DNA of 64,000 nucleotides from Phocoena phocoena (GCF_963924675.1 NC_089221.1:138612263-138676262), one strand, 5' to 3'. Numbered from the stretch's first letter, positions 13,311 to 25,763 are shown. The notes: a model not told the origin generated them from the sequence alone. A program made the numbers and translations.

Positions 13311-15165
13311 TGAGAGCAACAAGGTTATGAGGCTGACTTCTATAATCACTGTGTTTTTGGGTTTTGCATACTTTCCAAATTTCTATTTATCTTCTTTCAA
13401 CTCAACCTGAATCGACATATTCAGTCAGTTGACAATGCTTAACTATTAATAAGACAAACCAAAAGAAGTAAATACCAACATAAGCCATTTAAGGTGTTTT
13501 ACCACCAAATAATGGGAAATATCTTCTCGACGCTCATTATCTCCACCTACTCCTTTCACAGATTAGTGGCATCATTCTGGCCACAGCGGGTGCCTGCTTC
13601 TAGTATAGACTTTTACTCTGGATGGTGCAGCATCTTACCCTGCTCTCAAGCCTGCCAGTTGCACTTGGGTGGTGTATATTCCCACCTGGACTTGCTTCAG
13701 ATTTCCCCTACCTTCATTTATGTCTATGGTTTTCCATATGCTTTTTCTTCTCTGGAGACCATTTCCAAGCTTTCCTTTTTTTTTTTTCCAATGCATGTTT
13801 ATGTATATGGGAACAATTATAAATGTAATTATGTCATTTTCCCTATCTTTGTGTTTTTTTTTCCTATTTCTCTGTTTGGGGAGAAGATGGTGGTGTAGGG
13901 GATTAGGTTCACAGGTATTTGGTCTGTCATCTGAGGACATAAAGACGCCTAACAGTTACTTTTTTGATGATCAGGGTTTACGGTTTATTTTCATCACTGA
14001 TAATGTGTGGGTTGTTTAATTTGCTTTACCTATTGCAACTACATCTTCTAAGCTTTGAAAATTGCTGCTGCTGTCCTAGAATCTTGAGCTTTGGTGATTA
14101 ATCTTGTTTCGTGGTCTCCCAGGTAACAATTTTCTCTCCAAAATTAGATATGTTCAGGGAAATATCTTCTCTCTCTGCTCAGGATTTATAATTTTGAAAG
14201 AAAATAAAACTTTTAGCTTCATCTTATTATCCCTTGCTGAAATAACAACTTCTAATACACTATCATGTGTTACTTTCCTTTAACTTACGCTAGATTGATT
14301 CTGAGCTAAGAATCTGAGCTTCTGGCTTTTGTAAGATACGGCTAATATATTTAAGGAAGTAAAACCTGTGATTATAGGATTATATTATAGAAACTGTGAG
14401 TGCAAGTTTAATTTAAACAAAATGAAAGTTTCGTGTGAATAAAACTCCATGATAGTTTGTTCAAATAGCACATTTACAGCTTTTACTATCATTCTTTGCA
14501 TAGCCTTTTAATTTGGGGCATGTTTAGAAAAGTCTTTCATTATTTTTGTTTGGCTTTTCCACTTTTAAAAAAGGTGACACAAGAGGACTGAATTCCAAAG
14601 ATTAGGATGCCAAATTATTTCCCTAATTTAAAACTTCTGTTTTTACTCCCTCATGGGAGAAAAGACACTACATCTGATGCAGAAATTATCACCTAAATAA
14701 ACACCATAGTAAGACAGAATAAGCACATTCATAGTACTTACACAGTAAGCATATTCTCAACATCATAAGCTGTTACCCCCTTGAGAGCAAACACTGTCCC
14801 TTATTCCTGTGTATATGACCAATACTGTGCATACTTTCTGGTAAATGGTAACAACTACCATTACCTGTGAAATGGTACAAATTTCCTTGCAAATACTTGG
14901 GAGTATGTACAGAGGTCTCTAATCTGTGCATACCCTTTGCTCTGATATTTACATTCCAAAGGATATTTGCAGAAAATAATTAAGCAGTACATTCTGACAG
15001 CTTTATCTCCAAATATTACAACTCTCTTACTTCTGTTTCCAATGCTAATAACCTAGTCTCAGACACCATTACTTGTTAAGTCATTATGATGCCACTGTTA
15101 CTCAGTGGAGACTGTTACTGTCTCCTTGCTCCTGACCCTTTTCCTCTCACGGTGGTAGGAACGAA
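13311..15165. other. Intronic sequence, nothing recognised
   Basis: Includes a 134-codon plus-strand frame (13494-13898) rich in Phe and Ser read from a T-rich strand. It has no domain, no splice context and no sign of coding bias, so it is not called. No named repeat seen. Confidence 0.5.
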
Positions 15166-15765
15166 AAGCAGATCACACGTCTACCTTGGTTAATTATCAC
15201 CCAAAGGCTTTTCATTGCATTCAGAGTAAAACACAAACTTAAGACTTTGGCCTTAAAGGTCGTATATGACCTGGATTCTGCACACCTCTCTGATCTTACC
15301 TACTACCTCTGCTCTTCCCTCACTAAGACCAGCCACGCTAGCTTGTCTTCTCTTTTACAAACATTACAAGCTTTTTCAGCCTTAACTTTGTCCTAACTAG
15401 TGACTAACTGGAAAAACTATGTCTGGAAAAACTATGTCCCCAAGTGTGGCTGGCTCTTTCTTGGGACTCAGAGCTCAACTAAAATGTCAGATCTATTCAG
15501 TGGGACCGTCCCTGACCATCTTACTCCGAACCCCATCGGACCTTATCACATCCCCCATTTTTATTATGTTTATAGCATTTATCACTTTTTTCAACTAATT
15601 ATAAATTGGTTTACTTTTTTATTTTTCATTTCTCTCAACTAGAAGGTAAGTTCCATGAAAATATAAAGCTTTCCTAAACTTGTTCATCACTGTAACTCCA
15701 TTCTTAAAAGAGAGCTTAGCACATAGTAGCAATAAACATCTATATATTGAAAGATGTGAAAGAAT
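15166..15765 (+). mobile_element. L2 LINE 3' end
   Basis: The run through 'gaccagccacgctagcttgt', 'gtccctgaccatcttactcc', 'tagcatttatcacttttttc', 'ctagaaggtaagttccatga' and 'tagcacatagtagcaataaa' is the standard order of the L2 3' end in sense orientation. Part of ORF2's last codons may be included but no frame is open. A 15-bp direct duplication ('tggaaaaactatgtc', 15409-15423 and 15424-15438) interrupts it. Confidence 0.85.
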
Positions 15766-18300
15766 AAATGTAAGACAATGTACATTTATTCCCCTAAAAT
15801 ATGTAGTACTATATTAGCAATAAAATCAAAATTAGTAAAGACCTAAATGTTCATCAGCATGAAACTGAGTAAATAAAACATAGTACTAATATATAGTATA
15901 ATATATGAAGGAATTAAAATAACATTGTAAAATATTTATTGACATGAATAGGTATTCTCAACATACTATTAATATATTACTATACATTCTTATTTTTAAA
16001 GAATACTAAGAAACAATAAGCACAACGTGATTCCATTTCAGAAACATACAGGTATATATTGGAGAAATGTGTCCAATAGCAAATACAATTATTAACGGTG
16101 GTATCTCTTTATGGCAAGATAAGTGATTTTTAATTGTTTTTGTTTTGTTCTACATATTTTTGTTTTATAAATATAAATTATTTATGCAACAAAAATTATA
16201 TAACCAATTCCTTGAATTAAATTATAAAAATAGAACCTAGCATTACAAATATGTCTTCACTCTCTGCGTATTTTAGAGCTCAGCATGAAGAAAAAGGAAA
16301 TTTACTCATAGTCACAAATAAATGAGAAAACCTAAGCCTTTCAGCTTGTTATTAACAAAGCACACATCCCCTTTGTATTGACCAAAGGATATCGCCTAGA
16401 ATCACATAAGAAGTAAGAGCTTTAAGTGGCCACCATTCTTTCTTTTGAAAGTTCACATTTAAGCCATCACTGAGAAGTAAAAATCCATCCCTATTTTTCT
16501 TTCTAACCACCGAAGATGGAGATCCCAGAATCTTCCTCTGGCACTAACTTCAGTCTTCTTCAATCTGTTAGGAAATTTCACTTTCTTTCTAATGCAAAGC
16601 CTTCATATCTGTTTCTTATTTAATACTCAGTGCAGATGAACACACACTCACCTGTTCACTCTAGTTTTAATAGCATCCTCTACACTGCACTGGAAGTTCA
16701 AGTCCACAGATTCTTCTACAAAAGGATTCAAGGAGATGCCACTGTTTGTATAGTCCCAGCTCCTTACAAGCCTTTTCCCAGTCTGTTCTAGTCACTTTGT
16801 TCTAGTCGCTTTGTTCAGTCAGTCTGTTCTAGTCTGTTTCCTTATCCACAGTGAATGAACTGAGATAGAGTGAGGATCCCTGTTTAAGAGTGTCAGGTGT
16901 TCTAGGATTCTGTCACTCCGTTTAACTTCAACTAATCGTCTTCCTGAAACTTTTGCTTGAACTGAATTTTTCTGCATTCCAACAGACAGTCTTTTACTTT
17001 CCATTCTGCTTATTATTTTTCCCCATGCCCATCCTTTGCTGCTTACCCCAGTCATACCCATCCTCGAAGCATTCATGAGGACCTTTACCACTTCTCCCCA
17101 TCACAGCCCATGTTCATCCTGACTCCTTTAATGCGGTGGTCTGTAGCATCCTAAGCATTGTTGAATTGAACTGCTACCTCTTGTAATGTTATTTAGAGGA
17201 GACAGAAAATCTCCCAACTAAACTGCACTGTTTTCTCTGAAGTCAGAAACCATGCCGTCATCTCTTTACAAGTGATCCAAGCATCTTGTCTTTAACACAA
17301 TTGATCCTCCATGAATATTTATTCATGGACACAATAAAGCTTCTTCTCACTTCTTCCCTCTTCCTGCATGGGTTTCAAATTTTGATTCTTTAAACCTCTT
17401 TACTAATCACTATTCCTGAATCCCCCCCAGAGATTTGTTCTCTCCACCCACTGGCATCTGAGAATGAGTTTTCATTCTATCCTTTTTCCGCATGTTTCAA
17501 ACACCCTCAGAGCTACTGTTGTTCTTTCAGTTTTTCATAGCTTCTCTAGTTCTACTAGAAAAGTCCCCAGGGCTGGGGATAAGGATTTCTGAAGGACACA
17601 ATTTATCTGTCCAAAGCAAAAAGAACTCAGAGAGAAGTGTGAATATTCCCACACACACAAAAAAATCTTTAAAATGTTTTCCGTCTTCCACATCTCAGCC
17701 TACAAATTGCTAATCCAATTATAGGTCATGGTAATATTTCCACATTCTCAACCTCATAAACTAGAATGTAATGGAGTAAAACTGAGCTCCCCCTTAATAG
17801 AAGCCATCACACCAGATGTTCAGTTGCAATATTTTGGAAGAAGCACGTGGTAGCAGCTCTAATTGCTAGAGACACATTTGGGACAGGAGAGCTGCACCAA
17901 AGACCACCCATAAGGGGAATCCAAGATCGGAAGTGATTGATTATTTTCTTGTATGTGAAACTACAACACACATGGTCAATGCAATAAGCTTTCCCACTAT
18001 TTTTGCTTTGCTCATTTTGCATTTTATTACAGATTCACCTTCTCAGTTATAATGGGACTCAATCTAAGGATGGCTAAAAAATCAAGCAAGTGTAACTCAT
18101 TATATCTGTCTCTTATATTAATACATAATACCCTCATCAGGGGACTCAGTTCACCCTGAGATAATCAACATTAAAAATACACTTTGTATGTATGATTTGT
18201 TTTCTCATTTTGTGCTTTTTAATTACCCTATAACTTTATCTCAACGAGTTATTGCTTTAGAGTATTTTGCATTCTAATTAGCCTGCCCCTTATATATACC
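15766..18300. other. Intronic sequence, nothing recognised
   Basis: AT-rich with a more mixed patch at 16600-17160 that contains short imperfect tandem copies of 'tctgttctagtc' (about 16780-16840). Longest open frame is 90 codons (16819-17091, minus), with no recognised domain. Confidence 0.5.
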
Positions 18301-18394
18301 TTATATCTACCTAACCTTGGCCCCGGGCTAAACCTTTTTACATGTATTATCTCATTAATCATCACAACAGCTCTGTAAGTTATGCACTAGTTCT

Positions 18395-18560
18395 CCAGGT
18401 ACTAGCTGCTGTGAGACCTTCATGCTGTTTAACCTCCCTGAGACATCCTGCTCTGTAAAACAATGGAAATAATAGTTCCTAGTAATAAGTAAATTTACTC
18501 AAGGAAAGTAATTAGCAGAACGCCTGGCTCATAATAAGTGCTCTACAAACATTTGCCATT
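18395..18560 (+). repeat. MIR SINE fragment
   Basis: 'gctgtgagaccttcatgctg', 'tttaacctccctgagaca', 'gtaaaacaatggaaataata' and 'gcctggctcataataagtgc' follow MIR order. An adjacent stretch at 18561-18650 ('ccattttccaggtgacacat', 'acagagaggtcagtgacttt') looks like a second MIR core in the opposite orientation. Confidence 0.7.
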
Positions 18561-18650
18561 ATGCTCATTATTCTCGTTACTGCCATTTTCCAGGTGACAC
18601 ATCTGAAACAGAGAGGTCAGTGACTTTCCTATGTCTTTCAGTCAATAATT

Positions 18651-20040
18651 TTCTAGGTGTTGATTTGGCCAGGCGGCTCTCTGGTGATGGAGCCCATGTT
18701 CTTAGTACTGTATCGAGCTGCCTCTGGAACACTCACCTCCCTGTCAGTTTTGATTGACTCATCATTTCCCAACATTGCATTTATTCTCCTTTACCCCCTC
18801 CAAAAAGTAAGGGAGAAAATATACCTCGACCTAGCTTTCTATCTACACAGCCATATTTACAGCAACAAAAAAAACTAGAACAATTTTGGGCATACATAAA
18901 TTACAATATTTCTTGGTGGGGGGGTGAATGTTGATTTTGAGAACCCTCTGGGATTTGATACTGAAGTTGTGCATACTGGCACATGCACGTGTTCCGGAAT
19001 ACACATAAAGAGACCCAATTTTACACAAAAGGTATTTACATCAACCCACTGTGATCTCGCAGAATGATGAAAACGTCTCTGGTTTTTGCAGGGTGTATAC
19101 CTTACTACTGAGAAGTCCAAAGTAACCAGAGGGACTGTAGGGTAGTGTGTGTAGTGATGTACTTATTCAGAAGTAATTCAATTGGAATAATATTTCTATC
19201 CAACTAAAACATGTTCAGCCTAAGCTGAGTATTTCATACCCACTTCAGGAGGTTTGTTCAACAGAATGGTAGCAATGATTACTTAACTCTTAGATTAAGC
19301 CGCAAGAAATTCCATTTTTTGTGAGTTGAAAAATGTTTGAATTTTGACAGTTTTATATGGTTCAACCCAAATATATGGTAGCTAGCATAAGAGTAAAATT
19401 ATTAAATTTATTTGTCTAAAATTAGTAATTTTAGGTTCTAAATAACTTGTAACACACTCATACATACTAATTTTGAAGAAAAAGCTTATGATTTTTATAA
19501 TTGCGTTTTTTAATGGTTCTGAAATTTGTGTTCAGAATAAAACTCAGATATAAACCATTAAAAATGCAATTATAAAAATACTAAGGTTTTTGTTTTTCAA
19601 AATTAGTATGTGTGAGCATTCCCTTTTCGTTTTTTTGTCTTATCTTAGTGATTCCTAGAAAAAGCTACATTTACAGGACAACTTAATACTAAAAGAAAGT
19701 TACATTACCGTATAGCAGACACTACCTTAGAGTCCTTAATAAATTTTTGTCTCTTTCCCTTCCTACACTCACTCAAATTAATCATTTTCAAATCTGTTAA
19801 TAACTACATGATGCAATCAATTGTACCTCTAAAAATCCTTTTTATTAGGAGTTAATGTTATACCCTTAGGCCCACCATTATAAGAGTGATCTTCTTAAGA
19901 TGTATCTAGTTTTAATATCTCTGAGATCTGGGTGCGACTAACTAAAAGTTGGCTAGTGAAAAAAGTTGGCTATGTTGTTTTCTGCTATGCATTCAGAGAA
20001 GGCAAAGTGTCATGGCACCAGTGGAGGGAGTCAGAGGGGG
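18651..20040. other. Intronic sequence with a long inverted repeat
   Basis: No gene recognised. The main structure is the inverted repeat at 19457-19616, described separately. Confidence 0.5.
19457..19616. repeat. Long inverted repeat, ~62-bp arms, ~34-nt loop
   Basis: The left arm 19457-19518 pairs with the right arm 19553-19616 (about 55 of 62 positions, with small gaps). The outer ends 'ctcatacatactaatttt' and 'aaaattagtatgtgtgag' and the inner ends 'ttataattgcgtttttt' and 'aaaaatgcaattataa' pair closely; the middle is looser. It could be a palindromic MITE relic or a small inverted duplication. I do not recognise it as MADE1 or another named MITE. Confidence 0.85.
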
Positions 20041-20200
20041 GAATGGAAAGAACACTGAATTGGAAAGTAGGAGACATGATTGAGGGCTTCCTCCATTATT
20101 TATTATCTGATGGTCTCAGAGAAGTAGCTTAACCTCTCTACACTTCAGTTTTTGCTTCTGTGAAATGGGATCACCAATACTGTACCTGAGAAGCATGTAC
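20040..20200 (+). repeat. MIR SINE fragment
   Basis: 'ggaaagaacactgaattgga', 'agaagtagcttaacctctct' and 'cttctgtgaaatgggatcac' are in MIR order in sense orientation. Confidence 0.75.
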
Positions 20201-20269
20201 CTTGTAACTTTACCCCAAGACACACGTCAAACATGATATGTGAAAGCTCTCACTAATGTCTGTATGTGG

Positions 20270-20505
20270 GAAGCAGCATAGCCTAATGTTTAAGCAGAAG
20301 GTTTCTGGATTCCAGAGGGTTGGTTGAAATTCCAGCTCCACCACTTACTTCATGTATAATCCCGGGCACATATTTTAATATCCCAAAGCTTGGGTGTCCT
20401 CAACTGTAAAATAATGATTACCTCACTAGCTGCTGGCAGAAATAAATGAAATAATATAAATCCAAACCCTGATGATCATAGCACTCAATAAGTAGGCAGT
20501 GTATA
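20270..20505 (+). repeat. MIR SINE fragment
   Basis: A second MIR-like block: 'gaagcagcatagcctaatgt', 'tccagctccaccacttactt', 'gtcctcaactgtaaaataat' and 'agcactcaataagtaggcag'. It lies just after the preceding MIR in the same orientation. Confidence 0.75.
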
Positions 20506-20694
20506 CCATTAAAGCATTAATTTAAGAGTGTTGATTTTTATTAATTGTTCATGAAAAAGTTAAAGAAAAAGCCAACAGGAAAAATGATTGCATTTGCTAA
20601 CTTTGCTCACAAAGATAAAAATTTACTATTATTCCCCAGTTTACAACTGAATGAATGAAAACTGTTATATGTAAACAAAATGGTACAAGATTAT

Positions 20695-23250
20695 ATTGGA
20701 GCTCTCCCAAAAAGGAAAAGCCCAGGACCTGATGGCTTCACTGGTGATTCTATCAAACATTTAAAGAAGAATTAACACTAATCCACCCCAAAATCTTCCA
20801 AATAATTGTAAAGGAAGGAACCTGTTACTTGATACTAAAACCAGGGGGATTTATTCCTGGAATGCAAGAATGGTTCAACATAAGAAAATCAATCAATGCA
20901 ATATAACACATTACCAAATGAGGGGGAAAAGCCATGTGATCATTTCAATTGATATAATAAAGCATTATATAAAATTAAACACTTTTTCATGATAAAAACA
21001 CACAACAAACTAGGAATAGAAGGAAACTACCTCAATATAATAAAGGCCATGTATGACAAGCCCACAGCTAACGTTCTATTCAATGGTCAAAGCCTGATAG
21101 CTTTTTCTCTAAGATCATGGACAAGACAAGAATGCCCACTTTCACTACTCTTATTCAACACAGTACTGGAAGTCCTAGCCAGAAGAATTAGGCAGGAAAA
21201 AGAAATAAAAAGCATCCAATATGGAAAGGAAGAAGTAAAATTATCTCTGTTCACAGAAAACATGATGTTATATGTAGAAAATCCTAAAGATTCCAAACAC
21301 ACACAAACACAATAACTGTTAGAATAAATGAATTCAGCAAAGCTTCAGGATACAAGATCAAGACTCACAAATCAGTTGTGCCTCTATACACTAACAATGG
21401 ACAATCCAAAGAAGAAAAAAAAAGCTCTGTTTACAATAGCATCAAAAAGAATAAATTATTTAGGAATAAACAAAGGAGGCAAAAGACCTGTACTCTGAAA
21501 ACTACAAAGTGTTGCTGAAAGAAATTAAAGAAGTCACAAAAAACTGGGAGGACACCCTATGTTCATGGTTTGGAACGTTCAGTATCATTAAGTTACCTAC
21601 AGTATTAATGCAATCCCGATCAAAACCCAAACAGTGTCTTTTGTAGAAATAGAATAATCCATCCTAAAATTCACAAGGAATCTCAACGGATCCTGAATAG
21701 ACAAAATAACCTTGAAAAAGTAGTACCAAGCAGATGGCCTCACACTATCTAATGTAAAAATGTGTTACAAAGCTTTAGTAACCTGAACAGTGTGGTACTG
21801 GCAATAAAGACAGATACACAGACCAACGGAATAGAATGGAAAGTCAAGAAATAAACCCTTGTATATATGGAAAATTATCTTTAACAAGAGTGCCAAGACC
21901 ACTCAATGGGAAAGGTATAGTAGTCTCTTCAACAAGCTATGCTGGAAAAAGTGGAGATCCACATGCAAAAGAATGAACTTGGACCCTTATCTTACCCATA
22001 TACCAAAAGTAACTCAAAATGTATTAAAGACCTAAATGTAAGACCTAAAACTGAAGACAATATAGGGAAAAAGCTTCATGACATGGATTTGCCAATGATT
22101 TCTTGGACATGAGATCAAAAGCATTGGCAACAGAAGCAAAAATATACAAATGGGACTACAGCAAATCTAAAATACTTTGTGCATCAAAGGACACAGTCAC
22201 TAGTGTGAAAATACAACTTATGGAATGGGAGAAAATATTTGCAGGTCATATATCTGACAAGGAGTTAATATACAGAATATATAAAGAATTCCTACAACTC
22301 AGCAATAAATAAATAACCAGACTGAAAAATGGGCAAAGGACTTAAATCGACATTTCTCCAGACATGACATACAAATGGCCAATAAGCATATAACAAGATT
22401 TGAAACATCACTAATCATTAGAGAATGCTAATCAAAACCACAATAGATATCACCTCATATCCATTAGAACGTCAAAGAAAGGAAGGAAGGAAGGAAGGAA
22501 GGAAGGAAGGAAGGAAGGAAGGAAGGAAGGAAGGAAGGAAGGAAGGAGAAAGAAAGGAAGGAAGAAAGAATAAAAAATAAAGAGGGAAAGAAAAGGGAGG
22601 AGGGAGGGAGGAAAAAAGGAAGAAAGGAAGAAAATAACAAGCGTTGACGAGGATATAGAGAAATTAGAACTCTTACACATTGTTGGTGTGAACGCAAAAT
22701 GAAGGAACTGCTATGAAAAACAATATGGTGGTTCTTCAAAACATTAAAAATAGAATTACTGTATGATCCAGCAATCTCACTTCTGGGTATATAGCCAAAA
22801 GAATTGAAAGCAGGATCTCTAAGAGATATTTGCACACTCATTTTCATAACAACATTATTCACAATAGTCAAGAGGTGGTAGCAACCCAAATGTTCATTAG
22901 CAGGGGAGTGGTTAAACAAAATGTTGCATAAACAATGGATTATTTTTCAGCTTTAAGAGGGAAGAAAATTCGGGCACATGCTACAACATAGATGATGCTT
23001 GAGGCCGTTATGCTAAGTAAAGTCACCTAATCACAAACAGATTCTGCTCATGTGAGATATCTAAAATAGTCAAATCCATTGAGACAGAAAATAGAATGGT
23101 ATGTACTAGGGGCTGGGAGGAGAAGGAAAGGTAGAGTTGTTTAATAGGTACAGAGTTTCAGTTTTACAAGATGAAAAGTGTCCTGGAGATGAGAGGCATA
23201 ACAACACGAAAATACTTATTGCTACTGAACTGTACACTTAAAAAAGTATA
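20695..23250 (+). pseudogene. Old L1 fragment: decayed ORF2 (reverse transcriptase onward) and 3' UTR
   Basis: Sequence begins within the reverse-transcriptase domain (reading 'kspgPDGF' near 20720) and continues to the L1 3' end at 'gtacacttaaaaaagtatat'. A 108-codon piece (20989-21315) reads [18 protein letters not shown] and [19 protein letters not shown], typical of the LINE palm region. The catalytic FADD box has decayed to FTEN. About 150 bp of the region between 'gatactaaaaccag' and 'ggatttattcctgg' is missing compared with the other L1 copies in this window. A (GGAA)n tract has expanded inside it at 22481-22547. The element is inactive. Confidence 0.9.
22481..22547 (+). repeat. (GGAA)n microsatellite, about 16.7 units
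   Basis: Uninterrupted GGAA repeats, followed by an imperfect purine tract to about 22635. The tract sits where the L1 3' region normally has an A-rich patch, which probably seeded the expansion. Confidence 0.97.
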
Positions 23251-23381
23251 TTAGGGATACTTAATTAGCTAAGGTATTGTGTGTGGAAAATGAAGAATCA
23301 TTTTGCAAAGAAATGATCACTTGCTTTATAATTTTGGATTTCTACATATTTATTTAGTAAACCTTCTCATTTATTTTTTTC
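23251..23381. other. Short intronic spacer between two L1 pieces
   Basis: About 130 bp of AT-rich sequence with nothing recognised. Confidence 0.5.
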
Positions 23382-23808
23382 CACATCTTTATTGGAGTAT
23401 AATTGCTTTACAATGGTGTGTTAGTTTCTGCTGTACAACAAAGTGAATCAGCTATATGTATACATACATCCTCATGTCCCCTCCCTCTTGAGCCACCCTC
23501 CCCCTATCCTTGTCCCACCTCTCTAGGTGGTCACAAAGCATCGAGTAGAGCTTCCTGTGCTATGCAGCTGCTTCTCACTAGCCATACATTTTACATTTGG
23601 TAGTGTAGATATGTCAAAGTTACTCTCTCACTTCGTCCCAGCTTCCCTTTCCCCCCGCCCTGTGTCCTCAAGTCTGGTCTCTACGTCTGCATCTTTATTC
23701 CTGCCCTGCCACTAGGTTCATCAGTACCATTTTTCTAGATTCCATATATATGCATTAGCATATGTATTTGTTTTTCTCTTTCTGACTTACTTCACTAACA
23801 TGAGATGT
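23382..23808 (-). mobile_element. L1 3' end, 5'-truncated, antisense orientation
   Basis: This is the reverse complement of the 3' end seen at 35040-35455: 'atctttattggagtataatt', 'caatggtgtgttagtttctg', 'gtggtcacaaagcatcgagt', up to 'ctttctgacttacttcact'. A poly-T stretch precedes it. No clear target-site duplication was found. Its two overlapping open frames are chance. Confidence 0.9.
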
Positions 23809-25195
23809 TATAAAACATAAGAAAATCTAGAACTATTCTTTGTCTCTCCTTCTGCACAGATACACTAAGTAAAGAACTCAATATCACAAAGTCTCTGTTA
23901 CTACAGGGTACAGAGAGATTGGTTTGATCAAGTTAATCAGGAAAATCACATATATGTATATAATCTCCAGGGAAAATTGCATATATGACTAACTGACATG
24001 ACACCATTGTTATTTTTAAAAACTCACCTTGAATAACAGAAGTTACTTACACATCACCATTCCATTTTCAAACCAAATTCGTTGAGTGATCACTGCTGTA
24101 AATTTTGACTTTTTCCAGATGTGGTACATCTGATGGTGGTCTCGAAAATGATCTTTGAAATCAGTGCTATTAAGTTTTAAGAATCCATTTTCTGTCTATG
24201 GCACTCTGGCCAGTGGTGCGCAGTATTATTAAGTACAACAAAATGAAATTATTTACAAGATGCTTCTTGTGTTTTTTAATCCCCATGAAGTTTGCAACAA
24301 TGGATCATTAATCTGCTATTTACAGAAGAACAACTTTGCAACAGATATCAAGGATCAGGGAATAGACAAACAAATATCTCACATAGATTTCCATAAGCAT
24401 TTGCTTTGGTTGACTATAACACATACTATATCACATTACGTGTCCTTCTTTCAACCAAATTTGTCTTATGCATACTTGAAAGGGGTAGAGCTCATCCTCT
24501 CTTATTTGACTATTTTTTTCCCTTCAATCTAAGAAGTGATTTTTATAGGAAAAGTGAAAAGTATGAGGAAATTGACACAGAGAGATAGGAAGTGCTAAGT
24601 AGACCCTTTTCAATACTTTAGACGCTTATTTTTATTCTACTCAGCATGGGATAGGCTTATTCTCTCTGAAGCAGCATCCTCTGAAGAGATCTGACAGTAT
24701 TAACAAAAAAGGACATTTTCAAGTAAGTACATATCACTGCTTTCATACTTTTGACAAGCTTGTAGAAGCTGAGAAGAAGGCCAATATGCCGACCCAGGCT
24801 GGAGCAAAGAGAATATGCCTAGCCAAGGCTTCCAAGAGAATACCTGATGTGCTGAGATGAAACAGAAATGCATATGATCACTTTTGGAGGCAAAGCCAAT
24901 TTTTAAAAGAAATTGAGATGAAAGTGACATTGGGCACAGAGCTTTACCACTGCCTCTGTCTGCATCAGATATTCTTAATATCCACTGAATGCACCAACAG
25001 TCTGGCATTTCTGGGGATGGAGTGGCATCCCCTTCCTTTGTGAGTATAATCACCCACCGCATAGCTGCCTTCTGTGAGTGTAGAGTCAGCACTTGACAAG
25101 CCTTTTTAAATTGTAGGCCCTGACACCCCCGCTAGTCTTGGCCCTGCATGATGTACCGGTACACCTCTCAGGTGCCTTGAAAACTGGTGTTTACT
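23809..25195. other. Intronic sequence, nothing recognised
   Basis: Contains a 130-codon minus-strand frame (24700-25092) that is longer than its neighbours but shows no family I recognise and no flanking splice signals on the GABRB2 strand that I would trust. Not called as a gene. Confidence 0.45.
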
Positions 25196-25335
25196 GGTTT
25201 TTATTATTATAAAACTGATTATAGAAAATTTGGACACTATATAAAGATAAGATGAAGAAAATTTAAATAGCTCAAAATATCACTATCCAGAGTAACCACG
25301 AACACATTAGACCTTTTAGGCAATTTTTTCAACGC
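25196..25335 (-). repeat. Ancient L1-like fragment
   Basis: 'attatagaaaatttggacac...' through 'tcactatccagagtaaccac' resembles the antisense of an old L1 3' region. The same motif order occurs at 50435-50720 and 46540-47300. Confidence 0.4.
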
Positions 25336-25380
25336 AGTGCCCTTAGTATTACAAAGTTAGGATCTTATCCTACATGGGCG

Positions 25381-25401
25381 CACACACACACACACACACA
25401 C
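25381..25401. repeat. (CA)n microsatellite, ~10 units
   Basis: Perfect CA repeat directly before the poly-T of an antisense L1 tail. Confidence 0.95.
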
Positions 25402-25406
25402 TTCTT

Positions 25407-25753
25407 TTTTTTTTCACTATTTTATTTAGTTATTTATTAATTTTACCATCTTTATTGGAGTATAATTGCTTTACAATGATGTGTTAGCTTCTGCTGTATA
25501 ACAAAGTGAATCAGCTATACATACACATATATCCCCATATACCCTCCCTCTTGCGTCTCTCTCCCACCCTCCCTATCCCACCCCTCTAGGTGGTCACAAA
25601 GCACCTAGCTGATCTCCCTGTGCTATGCAACTGCTTCCCACTAGCTATCTATTTCACCTTTGGTAGTGTATATATGTCCATGCCCACTCTCTCACTTCGT
25701 CCCAGCCTACCCTTCCCCCACTCCGTGTCCTCATGTCCATTCTCTATGTCAAG
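25407..25753 (-). mobile_element. L1 3' end, 5'-truncated, antisense, with target-site duplication
   Basis: The poly-T start and 'accatctttattggagtata' to 'ctctatgtcaag' are the reverse complement of a cetacean-type L1 3' UTR. 'cacacttctt' at 25397-25406 is repeated at 25754-25763, consistent with a target-site duplication. The insertion of about 347 bp landed at the edge of the CA repeat. Confidence 0.88.
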
Positions 25754-25763
25754 CACACTTCTT

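Noticed and set aside
13494..13898. 134-codon plus-strand open frame
   Set aside because: Low-complexity, hydrophobic translation of a T-rich strand, with overlapping frames on both strands and no domain or splice context.
19457..19616. Inverted repeat considered as a MADE1/mariner MITE
   Set aside because: The ends do not carry the MADE1 terminal sequence and no flanking TA pair fits the arm borders.
22481..22635. Purine array considered as a CRISPR-like or satellite repeat
   Set aside because: It is a simple tetranucleotide microsatellite with no spacers.
22464..22919. 151-codon minus-strand open frame
   Set aside because: It is the complement of the (GGAA)n tract and L1 3' sequence, giving a Leu/Pro/Ser repeat that is not a protein family.
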